From: Bradyrhizobium sp. 1(2017)
GTDB lineage: Bacteria; Pseudomonadota; Alphaproteobacteria; Rhizobiales; Xanthobacteraceae
DNA length: 64,000 nt
Direction of reading: 5' to 3'
Assembly (NCBI RefSeq): GCF_011602485.2
Contig: NZ_CP050022.2
Span: 3,678,001 to 3,742,000, forward strand
Shown in pieces: positions 33,699 to 42,029 of this stretch (position 1 is its first letter; every line of letters begins with the position of its first letter). The position numbers were made by a program, and so were the translations under genes. A model generated the notes under the pieces. The model searched no databases. It was not told the DNA's origin and was given only the letters and a program-made list of their open reading frames with translations.

Positions 33699-34472
33699 TC
33701 AGGCGTCGCGAAGGAGCTCGGCGGCCAGCGCCCGGGTGACGGGGCGGCCGAGGCGCAGGGCCTCGCCGTCGAGCAGCTCCACGGCCCGCCGGGCGGCCGC
33801 CGAAGATCGCTCCAGCCGGGTGGCGAGGTAGCCGACGACGCTCTCATCCACGGCGAGCTGGCGGTCGGCGCAGAATTTGACGATCAGGCCCCGGAACAGC
33901 TGGTCGTCCGGCGGCAGCAGCGCGACAACAGGCACGGCGCGCAGGCGCGAGCGCAGGTCGCGCAGCTCGACTTCAAGCGATGCCGGGACCTCACGCCCGG
34001 TGAAGAGGAGGTAGGCACCGTCTTCGCGGGCGAGGTTCATCAAATGGAAGAGCGCGCGCTCGTCAAACGCCTTCGCCTGGAGGTCCTCGACCACCAGCGC
34101 TCCGGTGGCGAGCGCACCCGGGACCGCCGTGGCGGTGAGCGCATTGGCCATGGTCGAGCGGGCGCCGGCCTCTTCGGCCCAGATCGCGGCAAGGTGGCTC
34201 TTGCCGCTTCCCTCAGGGCCGGCCAGCCACATGATCCGGTTCGGCCATTCCGGCCAGCTGTCGATTAGGCCGAGACCGGCCGCGTTGGCGGGGCCTTCCA
34301 GGAAATTGTCCCGGCTCAGGCTCTCCGCGTGGGGAAGCGAAAATGCCAATTGTCGGGGATGCACGCGGCCTGCCACGCTAGCTTTGCTCCGTGCCGGCGC
34401 GCCGGCTTCTGCTTGAAGAGTCGATCCTATCGGGCGCGAGTTGGCCTTTTGCGGGGCCGCTCCGCCGCTCAT
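33699..34472 (-). CDS. hdaA: DnaA-inactivation protein HdaA (DnaA-like AAA+)
   Basis: 257 residues from the ATG at 34472, which overlaps the stop of the phosphatidyltransferase gene by four bases. Hda-type proteins, with the sliding clamp, stimulate hydrolysis of DnaA-bound ATP and stop re-initiation. A Walker A-like GPEGSGKSHLAAIWAEEAG is seen near residues 84-102, LVVEDLQAKAFDERALFHLMN fits the Walker B/sensor region, and the C-terminal AAA+ lid helices follow. RQLAFSLPH at about 40 fits the usual clamp-binding QL-F motif. DnaA domain IV is absent, distinguishing it from DnaA. Confidence 0.93.
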   Translation of the reverse strand: MSGGAAPQKANSRPIGSTLQAEAGAPARSKASVAGRVHPRQLAFSLPHAESLSRDNFLEGPANAAGLGLIDSWPEWPNRIMWLAGPEGSGKSHLAAIWAEEAGARSTMANALTATAVPGALATGALVVEDLQAKAFDERALFHLMNLAREDGAYLLFTGREVPASLEVELRDLRSRLRAVPVVALLPPDDQLFRGLIVKFCADRQLAVDESVVGYLATRLERSSAAARRAVELLDGEALRLGRPVTRALAAELLRDA

Positions 34473-35011
34473 TTGGCCTCGATCGTGCTCATGTGCCGCA
34501 GCCACTCGACGAGATAGAGCGACACGGAGGAGAGCGTGAAGACGGTGACGAGGCCCATCAGGATCATATCATAGGGTTGCGGCTTGAAGCCAAAAGCGAG
34601 CGCCGCGAGCACCAATGCCGCGAACGCCACCTGGGCCACGGTGTTGAGCTTGGACACCATCGACGGCTTCATCTCGACCGGCCGGTCGAACAGCCAGGAC
34701 ACGATCACGGCGGTGACGATCATGATGTCGCGTGAGACCACCAGGATCACGATCCAGCGCGGGATCGCGCCCCAGATGCCGAGCGCCATGTAGATCGAGA
34801 CCAGCAGCGCCTTGTCAGCGAGCGGATCGAGCAGGGCGCCGAGCTCGCTCGTCATGTTGAAGCGCTTGGCCAGGAAGCCGTCGACCGCATCGCTGATCCC
34901 GGCGATCAGGAAGACGGCGAACGCCACCTCCATCTGGCTGGACACGATGGCCCAGACGATGATCGGGACCAGCATGATGCGGCCCAGGGTAATGATATTC
35001 GGAATACTCAC
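34469..35011 (-). CDS. pgsA: CDP-alcohol phosphatidyltransferase (PgsA-like)
   Basis: 180 residues from a GTG start. This inner-membrane enzyme most likely makes phosphatidylglycerophosphate from CDP-diacylglycerol. The CDP-alcohol motif is present: Asp44-Gly45, Ala48, Gly58, Asp62 and Asp66 (DGFLAKRF, then GALLDPLADK); Lys49 replaces the usual Arg. Five or six membrane helices are seen. It is the first gene of the minus-strand block pgsA-hdaA-ppk-ppx and diverges from purM across about 150 bases. Short family members with a different alcohol acceptor cannot be excluded. Confidence 0.85.
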   Translation of the reverse strand: MSIPNIITLGRIMLVPIIVWAIVSSQMEVAFAVFLIAGISDAVDGFLAKRFNMTSELGALLDPLADKALLVSIYMALGIWGAIPRWIVILVVSRDIMIVTAVIVSWLFDRPVEMKPSMVSKLNTVAQVAFAALVLAALAFGFKPQPYDMILMGLVTVFTLSSVSLYLVEWLRHMSTIEAK

Positions 35012-35163
35012 GCAGCGCTTCCCGGCACCGGTCTGACCTCAAATCCGGCCCGTTGCAGGCTGAACCGGTTGATATCTACATACTATAGGGTGGGGCGCCA
35101 CGCTTGCCATTGCGTGTCCCCGGAATTCGACGTAACCAGCCGCAAACCCACTGGAAATCGGGC

Positions 35164-36237
35164 ATGACCGACCGCAAAAACGGCCTCACCTACGCCGATT
35201 CAGGCGTCGATATCGACGCGGGCAACCGCCTCGTCGACCTGATCAAGCCCATGGTGCGCGCCACCGCACGCCCCGGCGCCGATGCCGAGATCGGCGGCTT
35301 CGGCGGCCTGTTCGACCTCAAGGCGGCCGGTTTCAAGGACCCCGTCCTGGTCGCCGCGACCGACGGCGTCGGCACCAAGCTCAAGATCGCGATCGATACC
35401 GGCCTGCATGGCGGGATCGGCATCGATCTCGTCGCCATGAGCGTCAACGACCTCGTGGTGCAGGGCGCCGAGCCGCTGTTCTTCCTGGACTATTTCGCCT
35501 GCGGCAAGCTCGATCCGGAGGCCACCGCCGCGGTCGTCGCGGGTGTCGCCGAAGGCTGCCGGGAATCCGGCTGCGCTCTGATCGGTGGCGAGACCGCCGA
35601 GATGCCCGGGCTGTACAAGGACGGCGACTACGACCTCGGCGGCTTTGCCGTCGGGGCTGCCGAGCGCGGCACGCTGTTGCCGCGCAAGGACATCGCAGCG
35701 GGCGATGCCGTGATCGGGCTCGCCTCGTCGGGCGTCCATTCCAACGGTTTTTCGCTGGTGCGCAAGATCGTCGAGCAATCCGGTCTCGGCTTCGGGGCAC
35801 AGGCCCCTTTCGCACCCGTGATGACGCTCGGCGGCGCCCTGCTGACGCCGACCAGGCTCTACGTCAAATCCTGCCTGCGCGCGATCCGTGAAACGGGGGC
35901 GGTGAAGGGGCTGGCCCACATCACCGGCGGCGGCTTCACCGACAACATTCCGCGCGTGCTGCCGAACAACCTCGGCGTCGGCATCGACCTCGCCCGTCTG
36001 CCGGTCTTGCCGGTGTTCAAATGGCTGGCTGCGCAGGCCGGCATCGCCGAGCTCGAGATGCTGCGCACCTTCAATTGCGGCATCGGCATGATCGCGATCG
36101 TCGAGCCTGACAAGGTCGACAAGGTGGTCGAGGTCCTCACCGACGCCGGCGAGACCGTGGCGCAGCTCGGCACCGTGATCCCGGCCGAGGGCGAGCACCG
36201 CGTCGTCTATAACGGCCACCTCGACATGGCGCTGTAA
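35164..36237 (+). CDS. purM: Phosphoribosylformylglycinamidine cyclo-ligase (AIR synthetase)
   Basis: 357 residues. PurM closes the imidazole ring in purine synthesis, using ATP. Landmarks are [18 protein letters not shown] at the start, [14 protein letters not shown] with the nucleotide-binding loop, [29 protein letters not shown], and [17 protein letters not shown]. The ATG at 35164 is chosen because 20 additional upstream residues in frame are not conserved in type. Its stop overlaps the purN start (TAATG). Confidence 0.97.
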   Translation: MTDRKNGLTYADSGVDIDAGNRLVDLIKPMVRATARPGADAEIGGFGGLFDLKAAGFKDPVLVAATDGVGTKLKIAIDTGLHGGIGIDLVAMSVNDLVVQGAEPLFFLDYFACGKLDPEATAAVVAGVAEGCRESGCALIGGETAEMPGLYKDGDYDLGGFAVGAAERGTLLPRKDIAAGDAVIGLASSGVHSNGFSLVRKIVEQSGLGFGAQAPFAPVMTLGGALLTPTRLYVKSCLRAIRETGAVKGLAHITGGGFTDNIPRVLPNNLGVGIDLARLPVLPVFKWLAAQAGIAELEMLRTFNCGIGMIAIVEPDKVDKVVEVLTDAGETVAQLGTVIPAEGEHRVVYNGHLDMAL

Positions 36238-36905
36238 TGTCTGGCGCTGTGATGAAGCGCCGCGTCGCCATCCTGATCTCCGGGCGCGGCTCCAACATGG
36301 CCGCGCTGGTCAAGGCAGCGAGCGCGCCCGAATTCCCGGCAGAGATCTCGCTGGTGATCTCGAACAAGGCCGATGCGCTGGGGCTCGAACGGGCGAGGGC
36401 GAGCGGCGTGACCACTGAGGTGATCGAGAGCAAGCCGTTCGGCAAGGACCGCGCCGGCTTCGAGAAAGTGCTGCAGGCAGCCCTCGATCGGCACGGCATC
36501 GAGCTGATTTGCCTGGGCGGCTTCATGCGCCTGTTTACCGCGGAGTTCACCAGGGCCTGGTACGGCCGGATGCTGAACATCCATCCCTCGCTGCTGCCGT
36601 CCTTCCCCGGCCTCGATCCGCACGGCCAAGCCCTGCGTGCCGGCGTCAAGCTGTCCGGCGCGACGGTGCATTTCGTGATCCCCGAGACCGATGCCGGTCC
36701 GATCGTGATGCAGGGTGCGGTTCCCGTCGGCGACCACGACACGGGAGACACGCTGTCCGAGCGCATCCTCGAAGTCGAGCACCGCATCTACCCCGAGGCG
36801 CTGCGGCTGCTGGCGACCGGCAAGGTCCGGATCGAGGGCGATGTCTGCAGGACGGCGGGAAGCTCTGCGTCGGAGAATTTCCTGGTCGCGCCAATGGTGC
36901 GCTGA
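36237..36905 (+). CDS. purN: Phosphoribosylglycinamide formyltransferase
   Basis: 222 residues. PurN transfers a formyl group from 10-formyltetrahydrofolate to GAR. The glycine loop VAILISGRGSNMAALV at 10-25 binds the phosphate, and the folate side has the triad positions in MLNIHPSLLPSFPG (His), GATVHFV and ETDAGPIVMQ (Asp). The ATG overlaps the purM stop by one base, so the two proteins are translated together. A second in-frame ATG six codons later (MKRRVAIL) is an alternative. Confidence 0.96.
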   Translation: MSGAVMKRRVAILISGRGSNMAALVKAASAPEFPAEISLVISNKADALGLERARASGVTTEVIESKPFGKDRAGFEKVLQAALDRHGIELICLGGFMRLFTAEFTRAWYGRMLNIHPSLLPSFPGLDPHGQALRAGVKLSGATVHFVIPETDAGPIVMQGAVPVGDHDTGDTLSERILEVEHRIYPEALRLLATGKVRIEGDVCRTAGSSASENFLVAPMVR

Positions 36906-36931
36906 ATCGCTGCTGGTGCCGCAAATAAAAT

Positions 36932-36950
36932 CCCCCGGCAGAGCCGGGGG
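36932..36950 (-). terminator. Terminator between purN and the cold-shock gene, mainly for the cold-shock gene
   Basis: CCCCCGGC and GCCGGGGG pair around AGA, giving an 8-base-pair GC stem. On the minus strand it is followed by GATTTTATTT, a T-rich run, 38 bases after the cold-shock stop codon. On the plus strand no T-run follows, but the hairpin may still define the purN 3' end. Confidence 0.78.
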
Positions 36951-36987
36951 CAACGTCATGATCTCTCGCGTTCAGCCTTGAGAGAAA

Positions 36988-37194
36988 TCAGGAGACCTTG
37001 AGGTTCTCCGCGGATGATTTGCCGCGGTTCTCCACGAGGTCGTATTCAACCACCTGGTTTTCATTGAGGGTCGAGAGGCCTGCACGTTCGACGGCCGAGA
37101 TATGGACGAACACGTCCTTGTCGCCGCCGTTCGGCTTGATGAAACCATAACCCTTGGTCGGGTTGAACCATTTGACGGTGCCCTTTTGCGGCAT
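36988..37194 (-). CDS. Cold-shock family RNA-binding protein
   Basis: 68 residues, the full five-strand OB fold. RNP1 is KGYGFI (residues 14-19) and RNP2 is VFVHI (28-32), with FNPTKGYGF giving the stacked aromatic residues. These chaperones melt RNA secondary structure. GGAGGAG before the ATG is a strong ribosome site. The gene is followed by a stable terminator and preceded by a long stretch that likely contains a structured 5' leader, as in other cold-shock genes. Confidence 0.97.
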   Translation of the reverse strand: MPQKGTVKWFNPTKGYGFIKPNGGDKDVFVHISAVERAGLSTLNENQVVEYDLVENRGKSSAENLKVS

Positions 37195-37552
37195 CGCTAG
37201 TCTCCTCCACTAGACAGAAAAAAGACGCGGCCGCTTTTTCGCGTGCCACGCCACAAACGGGCTTCCGGAAGTCTGTTCGAGTCTCATCGTCGCGAAACGC
37301 ACAGCCGCGCGGCCAATTCCGATTGTGACCAATATTGCAACATGAAAAGCGCGCGTTAGCAAGCCGCGTGCGGATTTCAAGGCCGGACCGGGTGCCACGG
37401 TCTGCAATTTACGACCTGTGGCAGCGGAACCACAATCGGGGCAATAGGCTCGGCCATGGCGCGCCGAGCGGTTGACCCTCCGCGGCAGTTCGGCGCAAAT
37501 CGGCGCAGACCGTGTTGCATTTTTGCGCCGCCATTGCTTGGGATTGATCGTC
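37195..37552. other. Intergenic region between a cold-shock gene and a beta-barrel protein gene
   Basis: It contains the likely long 5' leader of the cold-shock gene on the minus strand, including AAAAAGCGGCCGCGTCTTTTTT near 37216-37237, which can form a weak hairpin. The promoter of the divergent plus-strand gene should be in the right half; a longer in-frame extension of that gene begins at TTG 37472. No other gene is supported. Confidence 0.45.
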
Positions 37553-38671
37553 ATGTGCTGCACGTTGCAGCTCTCCGGGACACGGCAGGTGATTGGCGGA
37601 GCCCGGGTTCGCCGGTCGACGGTCAAGGTCGCGAGCACCCTTGTGTTTGGCTTGATGGCGCCGGCGGCTTTCGCCCAGCTGGCGCCGGCGCCTCCCACGC
37701 CGCCGGCCCACTCGGTCAATGACGATCAGTCGGCCGGCAACAGCGCGCTCAATCTCGGCTCGAACTTCCTGGAGCGCCTCGGCGACCAGGCATCCGGCGG
37801 CGTCAACCGGGCGTTCCGCACCAATCCCGGCGGGGGCGGCGCATCGGCGGCCACCGAGGATCCGCGCTATCGCACCTGGTTTGAAGGCTACGGGATCTCG
37901 GTGCGAACGGATGCGCAAGGGGACTTCGTCGGCGACAAGCGCAAGACCTTTGGCGGCGTCGCCGGCTTCGGCGCGCGCGTCGCGCCCGGTGTCAATCTCG
38001 GCTTTTCAGTCGACCAGAGCCACACCGACATCGACGTGCCGCTGGCGCTGCAATCGGCGACACTCGATCTGACCCAAATCGGCTTTAGCGGCTCGGTCGA
38101 CAAGGGCCCCTGGACCTGGGCCTTTGCGGTGGTGCACGGCTTCGGCAAGGTCCGTTCCAGCCGCGATACCGGCCTTGGCCTTGCGACCGCGGGCTACCGT
38201 GCCGCGGTGGACGGTGCGCTGACCGAAATCAGCTATTACTGGACCAAGGACCAGATGCGCATCGTGCCCAAGGGCGCGCTCGAATATGTGCGCGCCACCA
38301 GCGCCGCATTCCAGGAGGCGGGCGGCCTCGATCCGCTCAATGTCGGTGCGACGGCGCTGTCCCGCGCGCGCGTGATGATCGGAGCCGAGATCGGCCGCTA
38401 TTTCATCATCGACCAGAAGATTCTGGACCTGTCCGCCTACGGCAAGTTCGTGGACAATTTCCACCAGGACCTCGGATCAATCCAGGTCAGCCTGGGGGGC
38501 CAGAGCATTGTCGTTCCCGGCATCGGCGAGGGCCGTTACGGCGCGGATGCCGGCGCCTCGGCCTCGCTCAGCCTCACCAGCGTGGCGCGGCTCTACGTCA
38601 ACTACGACGGCAAGTTCCGCAACGAGCTCACTTCGCACCAGGGCTTGGTCGGCTTCGAATACAGATGGTGA
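37553..38671 (+). CDS. Autotransporter-type outer-membrane beta-barrel protein
   Basis: 372 residues from the ATG at 37553; a TTG at 37472 would add 27 residues. A hydrophobic segment VASTLVFGLMAPAAFAQ (about 25-41) acts as signal peptide. After a Gly/Ser-rich linker comes a barrel of about 280 residues with repeated alternating strands (YRTWFEGYGISVRTDAQGDF; GFGARVAPGVNLGFSVDQSH; WTWAFAVVHGFGKV) and a final strand LVGFEYRW ending in an aromatic residue, the signal for the Bam machine. There is no passenger domain, so it is a small porin-like or autotransporter-barrel protein of unknown role. Confidence 0.82.
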   Translation: MCCTLQLSGTRQVIGGARVRRSTVKVASTLVFGLMAPAAFAQLAPAPPTPPAHSVNDDQSAGNSALNLGSNFLERLGDQASGGVNRAFRTNPGGGGASAATEDPRYRTWFEGYGISVRTDAQGDFVGDKRKTFGGVAGFGARVAPGVNLGFSVDQSHTDIDVPLALQSATLDLTQIGFSGSVDKGPWTWAFAVVHGFGKVRSSRDTGLGLATAGYRAAVDGALTEISYYWTKDQMRIVPKGALEYVRATSAAFQEAGGLDPLNVGATALSRARVMIGAEIGRYFIIDQKILDLSAYGKFVDNFHQDLGSIQVSLGGQSIVVPGIGEGRYGADAGASASLSLTSVARLYVNYDGKFRNELTSHQGLVGFEYRW

Positions 38672-38677
38672 GCTCGC

Positions 38678-38726
38678 GAGCATGATCCGAAAAACTGCGT
38701 AGCGGTTTTTCGATAAGATCATGCTC
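38678..38726. repeat. Imperfect palindromic element behind the beta-barrel gene
   Basis: GAGCATGATC (38678-38687) is complementary to GATCATGCTC (38717-38726), and inside it CGAAAAAC (38688-38695) pairs with GTTTTTCG (38705-38712), with a four-base bulge ATAA. The stem lies six bases after the stop and can terminate transcription in both directions. As I recall, closely similar GAGCATGATC...GATCATGCTC elements are scattered in Bradyrhizobium genomes. Confidence 0.75.
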
Positions 38727-38740
38727 GAAGAAAAAGACGC

Positions 38741-39781
38741 TCACGCCGGCGTCGCCGCGACATACCCCGTCAGCCCAAATCCCTCGCGCGCGGCCGTCAT
38801 CATCGGCACCAGCGCATTGGGATGGATGAACTCGTCTCGGAAGCAGGGATAGGTCCTGGGATCGAAGATCTTCTTCAGCCAGTCCACCACGATCTTGTGC
38901 CGTTCGGAGGTGCGGAACTCCTTGTGATAAGTGAGCCAGAGATCGGCGTGGTGGCTGACGCCGAGATCGACGGCAACCAGCGGCGCGCCGAGCGCGATCG
39001 ACACCGTCGGCAGGAAGCCGATGCCGGCGCCGCGCTCGACGGCATAGAGCGCGCCGACCGAGGAGTTGGTCTTGATGCCGACGATGCCCTCCAGCGATGT
39101 CAGCCCGAGCACGCGGGCATAGGCGCCATCGTCAACCTGCGGCGCGCTCTGCTTGATGATGCGGTGGTTCTTCAGCTCGGCCAGCGTTGCCGGCACGCCG
39201 TAAAGCCGCTCGTACTCCTTGGAGACGAACGGATAGATGTGCAGGCGGCCGAGCTTGGCGACGATCAGATCCGGATTGGTCGGCGGCTCGAGCTGGATCG
39301 CGATGTCGGATTCCAGCCGCGCGACATCGGCCTGCTCCATTGCGCAGCGCAGGTCGACGGTGATCTTGCGATAGGTCTTCTGGAAGTCGATCAGGCGCGG
39401 CAGGATCCAGAAATTGCCGGGCCCCTCCGTCACCGCGACGCGCACCGTACCGGCGGTGTCGCTGGATGAACGCGAGGCGCGACGGAAGACGTTAAAGGCG
39501 TGGCGTTCCATATGCGCAACGTCGGCGATCATCGCCGTGCCTTCGTCGCTGAGCGTGAGCCCGCTCTGGTCGCGCAGGAACAGTTTGCAACCGATGCTTT
39601 CTTCGAGCCGGTCGATCCTGCGCATCAGGGTGGTGGAGGTGAGTCCAAGCTCCTCAGCTGCATTGCGAAAACTTTTATATTTTGCGCATGCTAAAAACAG
39701 CTTCAAATCATCCCAGGACGCATCCAAGGCTTCTTCACGGTGCTGCATCATCGCAGCACCCCGGTGCAATAACTGCTGCAT
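38741..39781 (-). CDS. LysR family transcriptional regulator
   Basis: 346 residues, longer than the usual 300 because of N- and C-terminal tails. The winged HTH is at about 20-80: LKLFLACAKYKSFRNAAEELGLTSTTLMRRIDRLEESIGCKLFLR. The effector domain (about 110-320) has the two-lobe periplasmic-binding fold. Starts at 39781 (after GGAGT) and at 39751 or 39748 are possible. It diverges from a GNAT-like gene at 39859, across 77 bases, and probably regulates that operon. Confidence 0.93.
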   Translation of the reverse strand: MQQLLHRGAAMMQHREEALDASWDDLKLFLACAKYKSFRNAAEELGLTSTTLMRRIDRLEESIGCKLFLRDQSGLTLSDEGTAMIADVAHMERHAFNVFRRASRSSSDTAGTVRVAVTEGPGNFWILPRLIDFQKTYRKITVDLRCAMEQADVARLESDIAIQLEPPTNPDLIVAKLGRLHIYPFVSKEYERLYGVPATLAELKNHRIIKQSAPQVDDGAYARVLGLTSLEGIVGIKTNSSVGALYAVERGAGIGFLPTVSIALGAPLVAVDLGVSHHADLWLTYHKEFRTSERHKIVVDWLKKIFDPRTYPCFRDEFIHPNALVPMMTAAREGFGLTGYVAATPA

Positions 39782-39858
39782 ACTCCTGATCCCCAACCGC
39801 TAAGGTCATCGCCATAGCGGGGCACGAAAGCCGCAAACGATAGAGGGACGATATCGGT

Positions 39859-40470
39859 ATGGAAAGGGGCTCGTTTGCCGCAAGGCACGATTTCGACGCG
39901 CTGCCGTTGAGCCCGGACGTCGATGTCCGTTGTGCGCAATTTTCCGAAATTTCCGCGCTTTCGGAGATGGCGCACCGGCTGGTGCCGGGAGTACGCATCG
40001 GCACAGCGGAGCTTGCAAGATATCTCGCGTTCGATCCGGAGAGCATCCTGAGTTTCAGCCGGAAAGGCCGTCTTCTCGGCGGCATGGCCTTCCTGTTTCT
40101 CAACGAGCGCGGCCACGATGCGCTGCTGCTCGACGAGATCTGCCTCACGGCGCCCGAAACGCGCTATCTCGCTTCGGCGAAGGGCGACGTTGCGGCCATC
40201 TACATCTGGGCGATCGCGGCGACGGGGCGCGGCATTGCCGGTCTCGGTAAGGCGGCGTCTCATCTGCGACAGCTAAGGTTTCGCGGCGCCGATTGCTATG
40301 CGCAGCCGTCAACGGTGGCCGGACGCGACATCATGAGGGCGACCGGCTTTGCGCCCGTCCCGAGCTTCCAGCCCGACCTCTGGTGCTACGAGCGCCCCTG
40401 GCATCGCCAGCCTATACCCATGCCGGGTGCGATCATCCATGCAAGGAGTTTTGCAGATGCACGGTACTAG
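39859..40470 (+). CDS. GNAT-like protein, first of a tandem pair; function unknown
   Basis: 203 residues, soluble. The arrangement of strands and helices fits a Gcn5-type acetyltransferase: SFSRKGRLLGGMAFLFLNERG as beta strands, LLLDEICLTAPETRYLAS, then IYIWAIAATGRGIAGLGKAASHLRQLRFRGADCYAQPSTVAGRDIMRATGFAPV, where the last part resembles the C-terminal lobe. No clear acetyl-CoA loop is seen. It overlaps the next, better preserved GNAT gene by 14 bases and diverges from a LysR gene. Assignment to the superfamily is inference from pattern, not a confident family match. Confidence 0.6.
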   Translation: MERGSFAARHDFDALPLSPDVDVRCAQFSEISALSEMAHRLVPGVRIGTAELARYLAFDPESILSFSRKGRLLGGMAFLFLNERGHDALLLDEICLTAPETRYLASAKGDVAAIYIWAIAATGRGIAGLGKAASHLRQLRFRGADCYAQPSTVAGRDIMRATGFAPVPSFQPDLWCYERPWHRQPIPMPGAIIHARSFADARY

Positions 40471-41077
40471 GATTCCTCTCGCCAAGCCCGACTCCCGCGC
40501 CATTACCATCCGCCTTGCTCGCGATCCCAGCGACCTCATGCTGGTCACCGCGATCCGTTCTGCGGTCTATCTTGCCGAGCAGGATTGTCCGTTCGAGGAA
40601 GAGTTCGACGGCAACGACATGGTCGCCGCGCATTTCATCGGCTTTGTCGGCAGCGAGCCCGCGGGCTGCCTGCGCGTGCGATTCTTCGGCGATTTCGCCA
40701 AGGTGGAGCGGCTTGCGGTGCGTCACCAGTACCGGCGCTCGCGTGTCTCCTTCAAGCTGGTGCAGGCCAGCGTCGACTATGTGAAGCGCAAGGGTTTTCG
40801 CAAGATCTACGGCCAGGCCCAGGACCGGTTGGTCGATTTCTGGGCCCATTTCGGCGCGAAGCCGCTCGGTCACAACCGCAAGGTCACTTTCTCCGATTTC
40901 TCCTACACGGAGATGCTGCTGGAGATCGAGCCGGGACCGGATGCGATCACGCTGGACAGCGATCCCTATGTGATCATCCGGCCAGAAGGCGATTGGGATC
41001 GGCCGGGCGTGCTCGACGCCTCCGCAGGGCGGGCGGTGACCTCGCCGCTGCGGGACCTCGCGCTCGCCGACCGTTGA
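40457..41077 (+). CDS. GNAT family N-acyltransferase-like protein
   Basis: 206 residues. AAGGAG lies seven bases before the ATG, inside the end of the previous gene. The core shows strands FIGFVGSEPAGCLRVRFF and AKVERLAVRHQYRRSRVSFKLVQASVDYVKRKGFRKIYGQ. GNAT proteins usually have an R/Q-x-x-G-x-G/A loop gripping CoA phosphates; here the loop is HQYRRSRV, with both glycines replaced. Acyl-CoA binding may be altered or lost, or the acyl donor may differ, as in the larger N-acyl amino acid synthase group. The substrate is unknown. Confidence 0.75.
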   Translation: MHGTRIPLAKPDSRAITIRLARDPSDLMLVTAIRSAVYLAEQDCPFEEEFDGNDMVAAHFIGFVGSEPAGCLRVRFFGDFAKVERLAVRHQYRRSRVSFKLVQASVDYVKRKGFRKIYGQAQDRLVDFWAHFGAKPLGHNRKVTFSDFSYTEMLLEIEPGPDAITLDSDPYVIIRPEGDWDRPGVLDASAGRAVTSPLRDLALADR

Positions 41078-41102
41078 AACAGGTGCAGCTGCGCGCAAAA
41101 CG

Positions 41103-41666
41103 ATGCCGGTTTCCATTCACGATGATCCGCCGATCCTGGTCTGCGCGGATCTGCAGGTCGAATATCTGACCCCCGGGCGCCGCCACGTCATTCTCGATGG
41201 CGACGCCGCCACCGCGCGCTGCCTGGAGTTGCTGACGCTGTGGCGCGGCAATCTCTGGCCGGTGATGCATTTGAAGCGGATCGCGCAGGCCGCCTGGTTC
41301 AATCCGGCATCCAGGCTGACCGATTGGATCGCTGAGGCGAAGCCCCGTCCGGGCGAAATGACGTTCGAGCATCCGCTGCCGTCGGCCTACAGCTCGTCGC
41401 GGTTTGTGGATTACATGTCCAATATCCGCAATGTGCGCTGCGTTCTGGCGGGCTTTTCCCTGGACGAGACCATCCTGGCCACCGCTGTGGACGGGTTTCA
41501 CCGCAGCCATCGCTATGAGGTGGTCACGGATGCGGTGGCCTGCCGTCAGCCAGGCACGGGCGATGCCGCCGCCTACAAGCGAGCAGTGGTGAATGTCGTC
41601 GGGAATTTTGCTACCATCCATTCCAGCGCCGAGCTGATCAGAACCAGCGGCGCCGTTGCGGTGTAG
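41103..41666 (+). CDS. Isochorismatase-like protein lacking the catalytic cysteine
   Basis: 187 residues. The isochorismatase/cysteine-hydrolase fold is visible: Asp16 in VCADLQVEYL, Lys58 in PVMHLKRI, and the strand-helix RCVLAGFSLDETILATAVDGFHRSHRYEVVTDAVA. In active members the residue before the helix is Cys in a pattern G-x-x-T-D-x-C; here the aligned position is Thr123 (GFSLDETIL). Asp and Lys of the triad remain but the nucleophile is gone, so the protein may bind without hydrolysing. It follows the GNAT pair by 25 bases and is probably in the same operon. Confidence 0.72.
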   Translation: MPVSIHDDPPILVCADLQVEYLTPGRRHVILDGDAATARCLELLTLWRGNLWPVMHLKRIAQAAWFNPASRLTDWIAEAKPRPGEMTFEHPLPSAYSSSRFVDYMSNIRNVRCVLAGFSLDETILATAVDGFHRSHRYEVVTDAVACRQPGTGDAAAYKRAVVNVVGNFATIHSSAELIRTSGAVAV

Positions 41667-41688
41667 GCGGCCGCGATCGGCGGATGGG

Positions 41689-41865
41689 GTGGAGACATTG
41701 TCACGGGGAGAACAGCTCAAGGAGCTGGCAAGCGATCTGTCGCGTGCCGTCGAGACGGCGCGCCGCGTCGGCTTGCCCACGACGGTCTATCTGCTCTCGA
41801 TGGCGCTGGTCGAGGTGCGGGAGGCCGCCGCCGCTGACGATGGCCATGACGACGACGCCACCTGA
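41689..41865 (+). CDS. Small helical protein, 58 residues; function unknown
   Basis: From the GTG at 41689 the frame reads ETLSRGEQLKELASDLSRAVETARRVGLPTTVYLLSMALVEVREA and ends in an Asp-rich tail. It is amphipathic and soluble. TTG at 41698 is another possible start. GC-rich third positions match coding sequence, and similar small proteins are common in Bradyrhizobium as I recall. It lies 22 bases after the isochorismatase-like gene and may share its transcript. Confidence 0.55.
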   Translation: METLSRGEQLKELASDLSRAVETARRVGLPTTVYLLSMALVEVREAAAADDGHDDDAT

Positions 41866-42029
41866 GCGTTGTCGAAGCCCGACATGCGGCTTTGTGCAAC
41901 GCTGCTGAGCGCTTGCTGCCGGCGAATTGGCGTTGCAAGCTCTGTCTCATCGCAATAGCCAAGTAACTTGATCATCAAGTGATGACGCCGGCTGCGTCGG
42001 CGACGTCACGCCTGCAAGGGATCCCTGCA

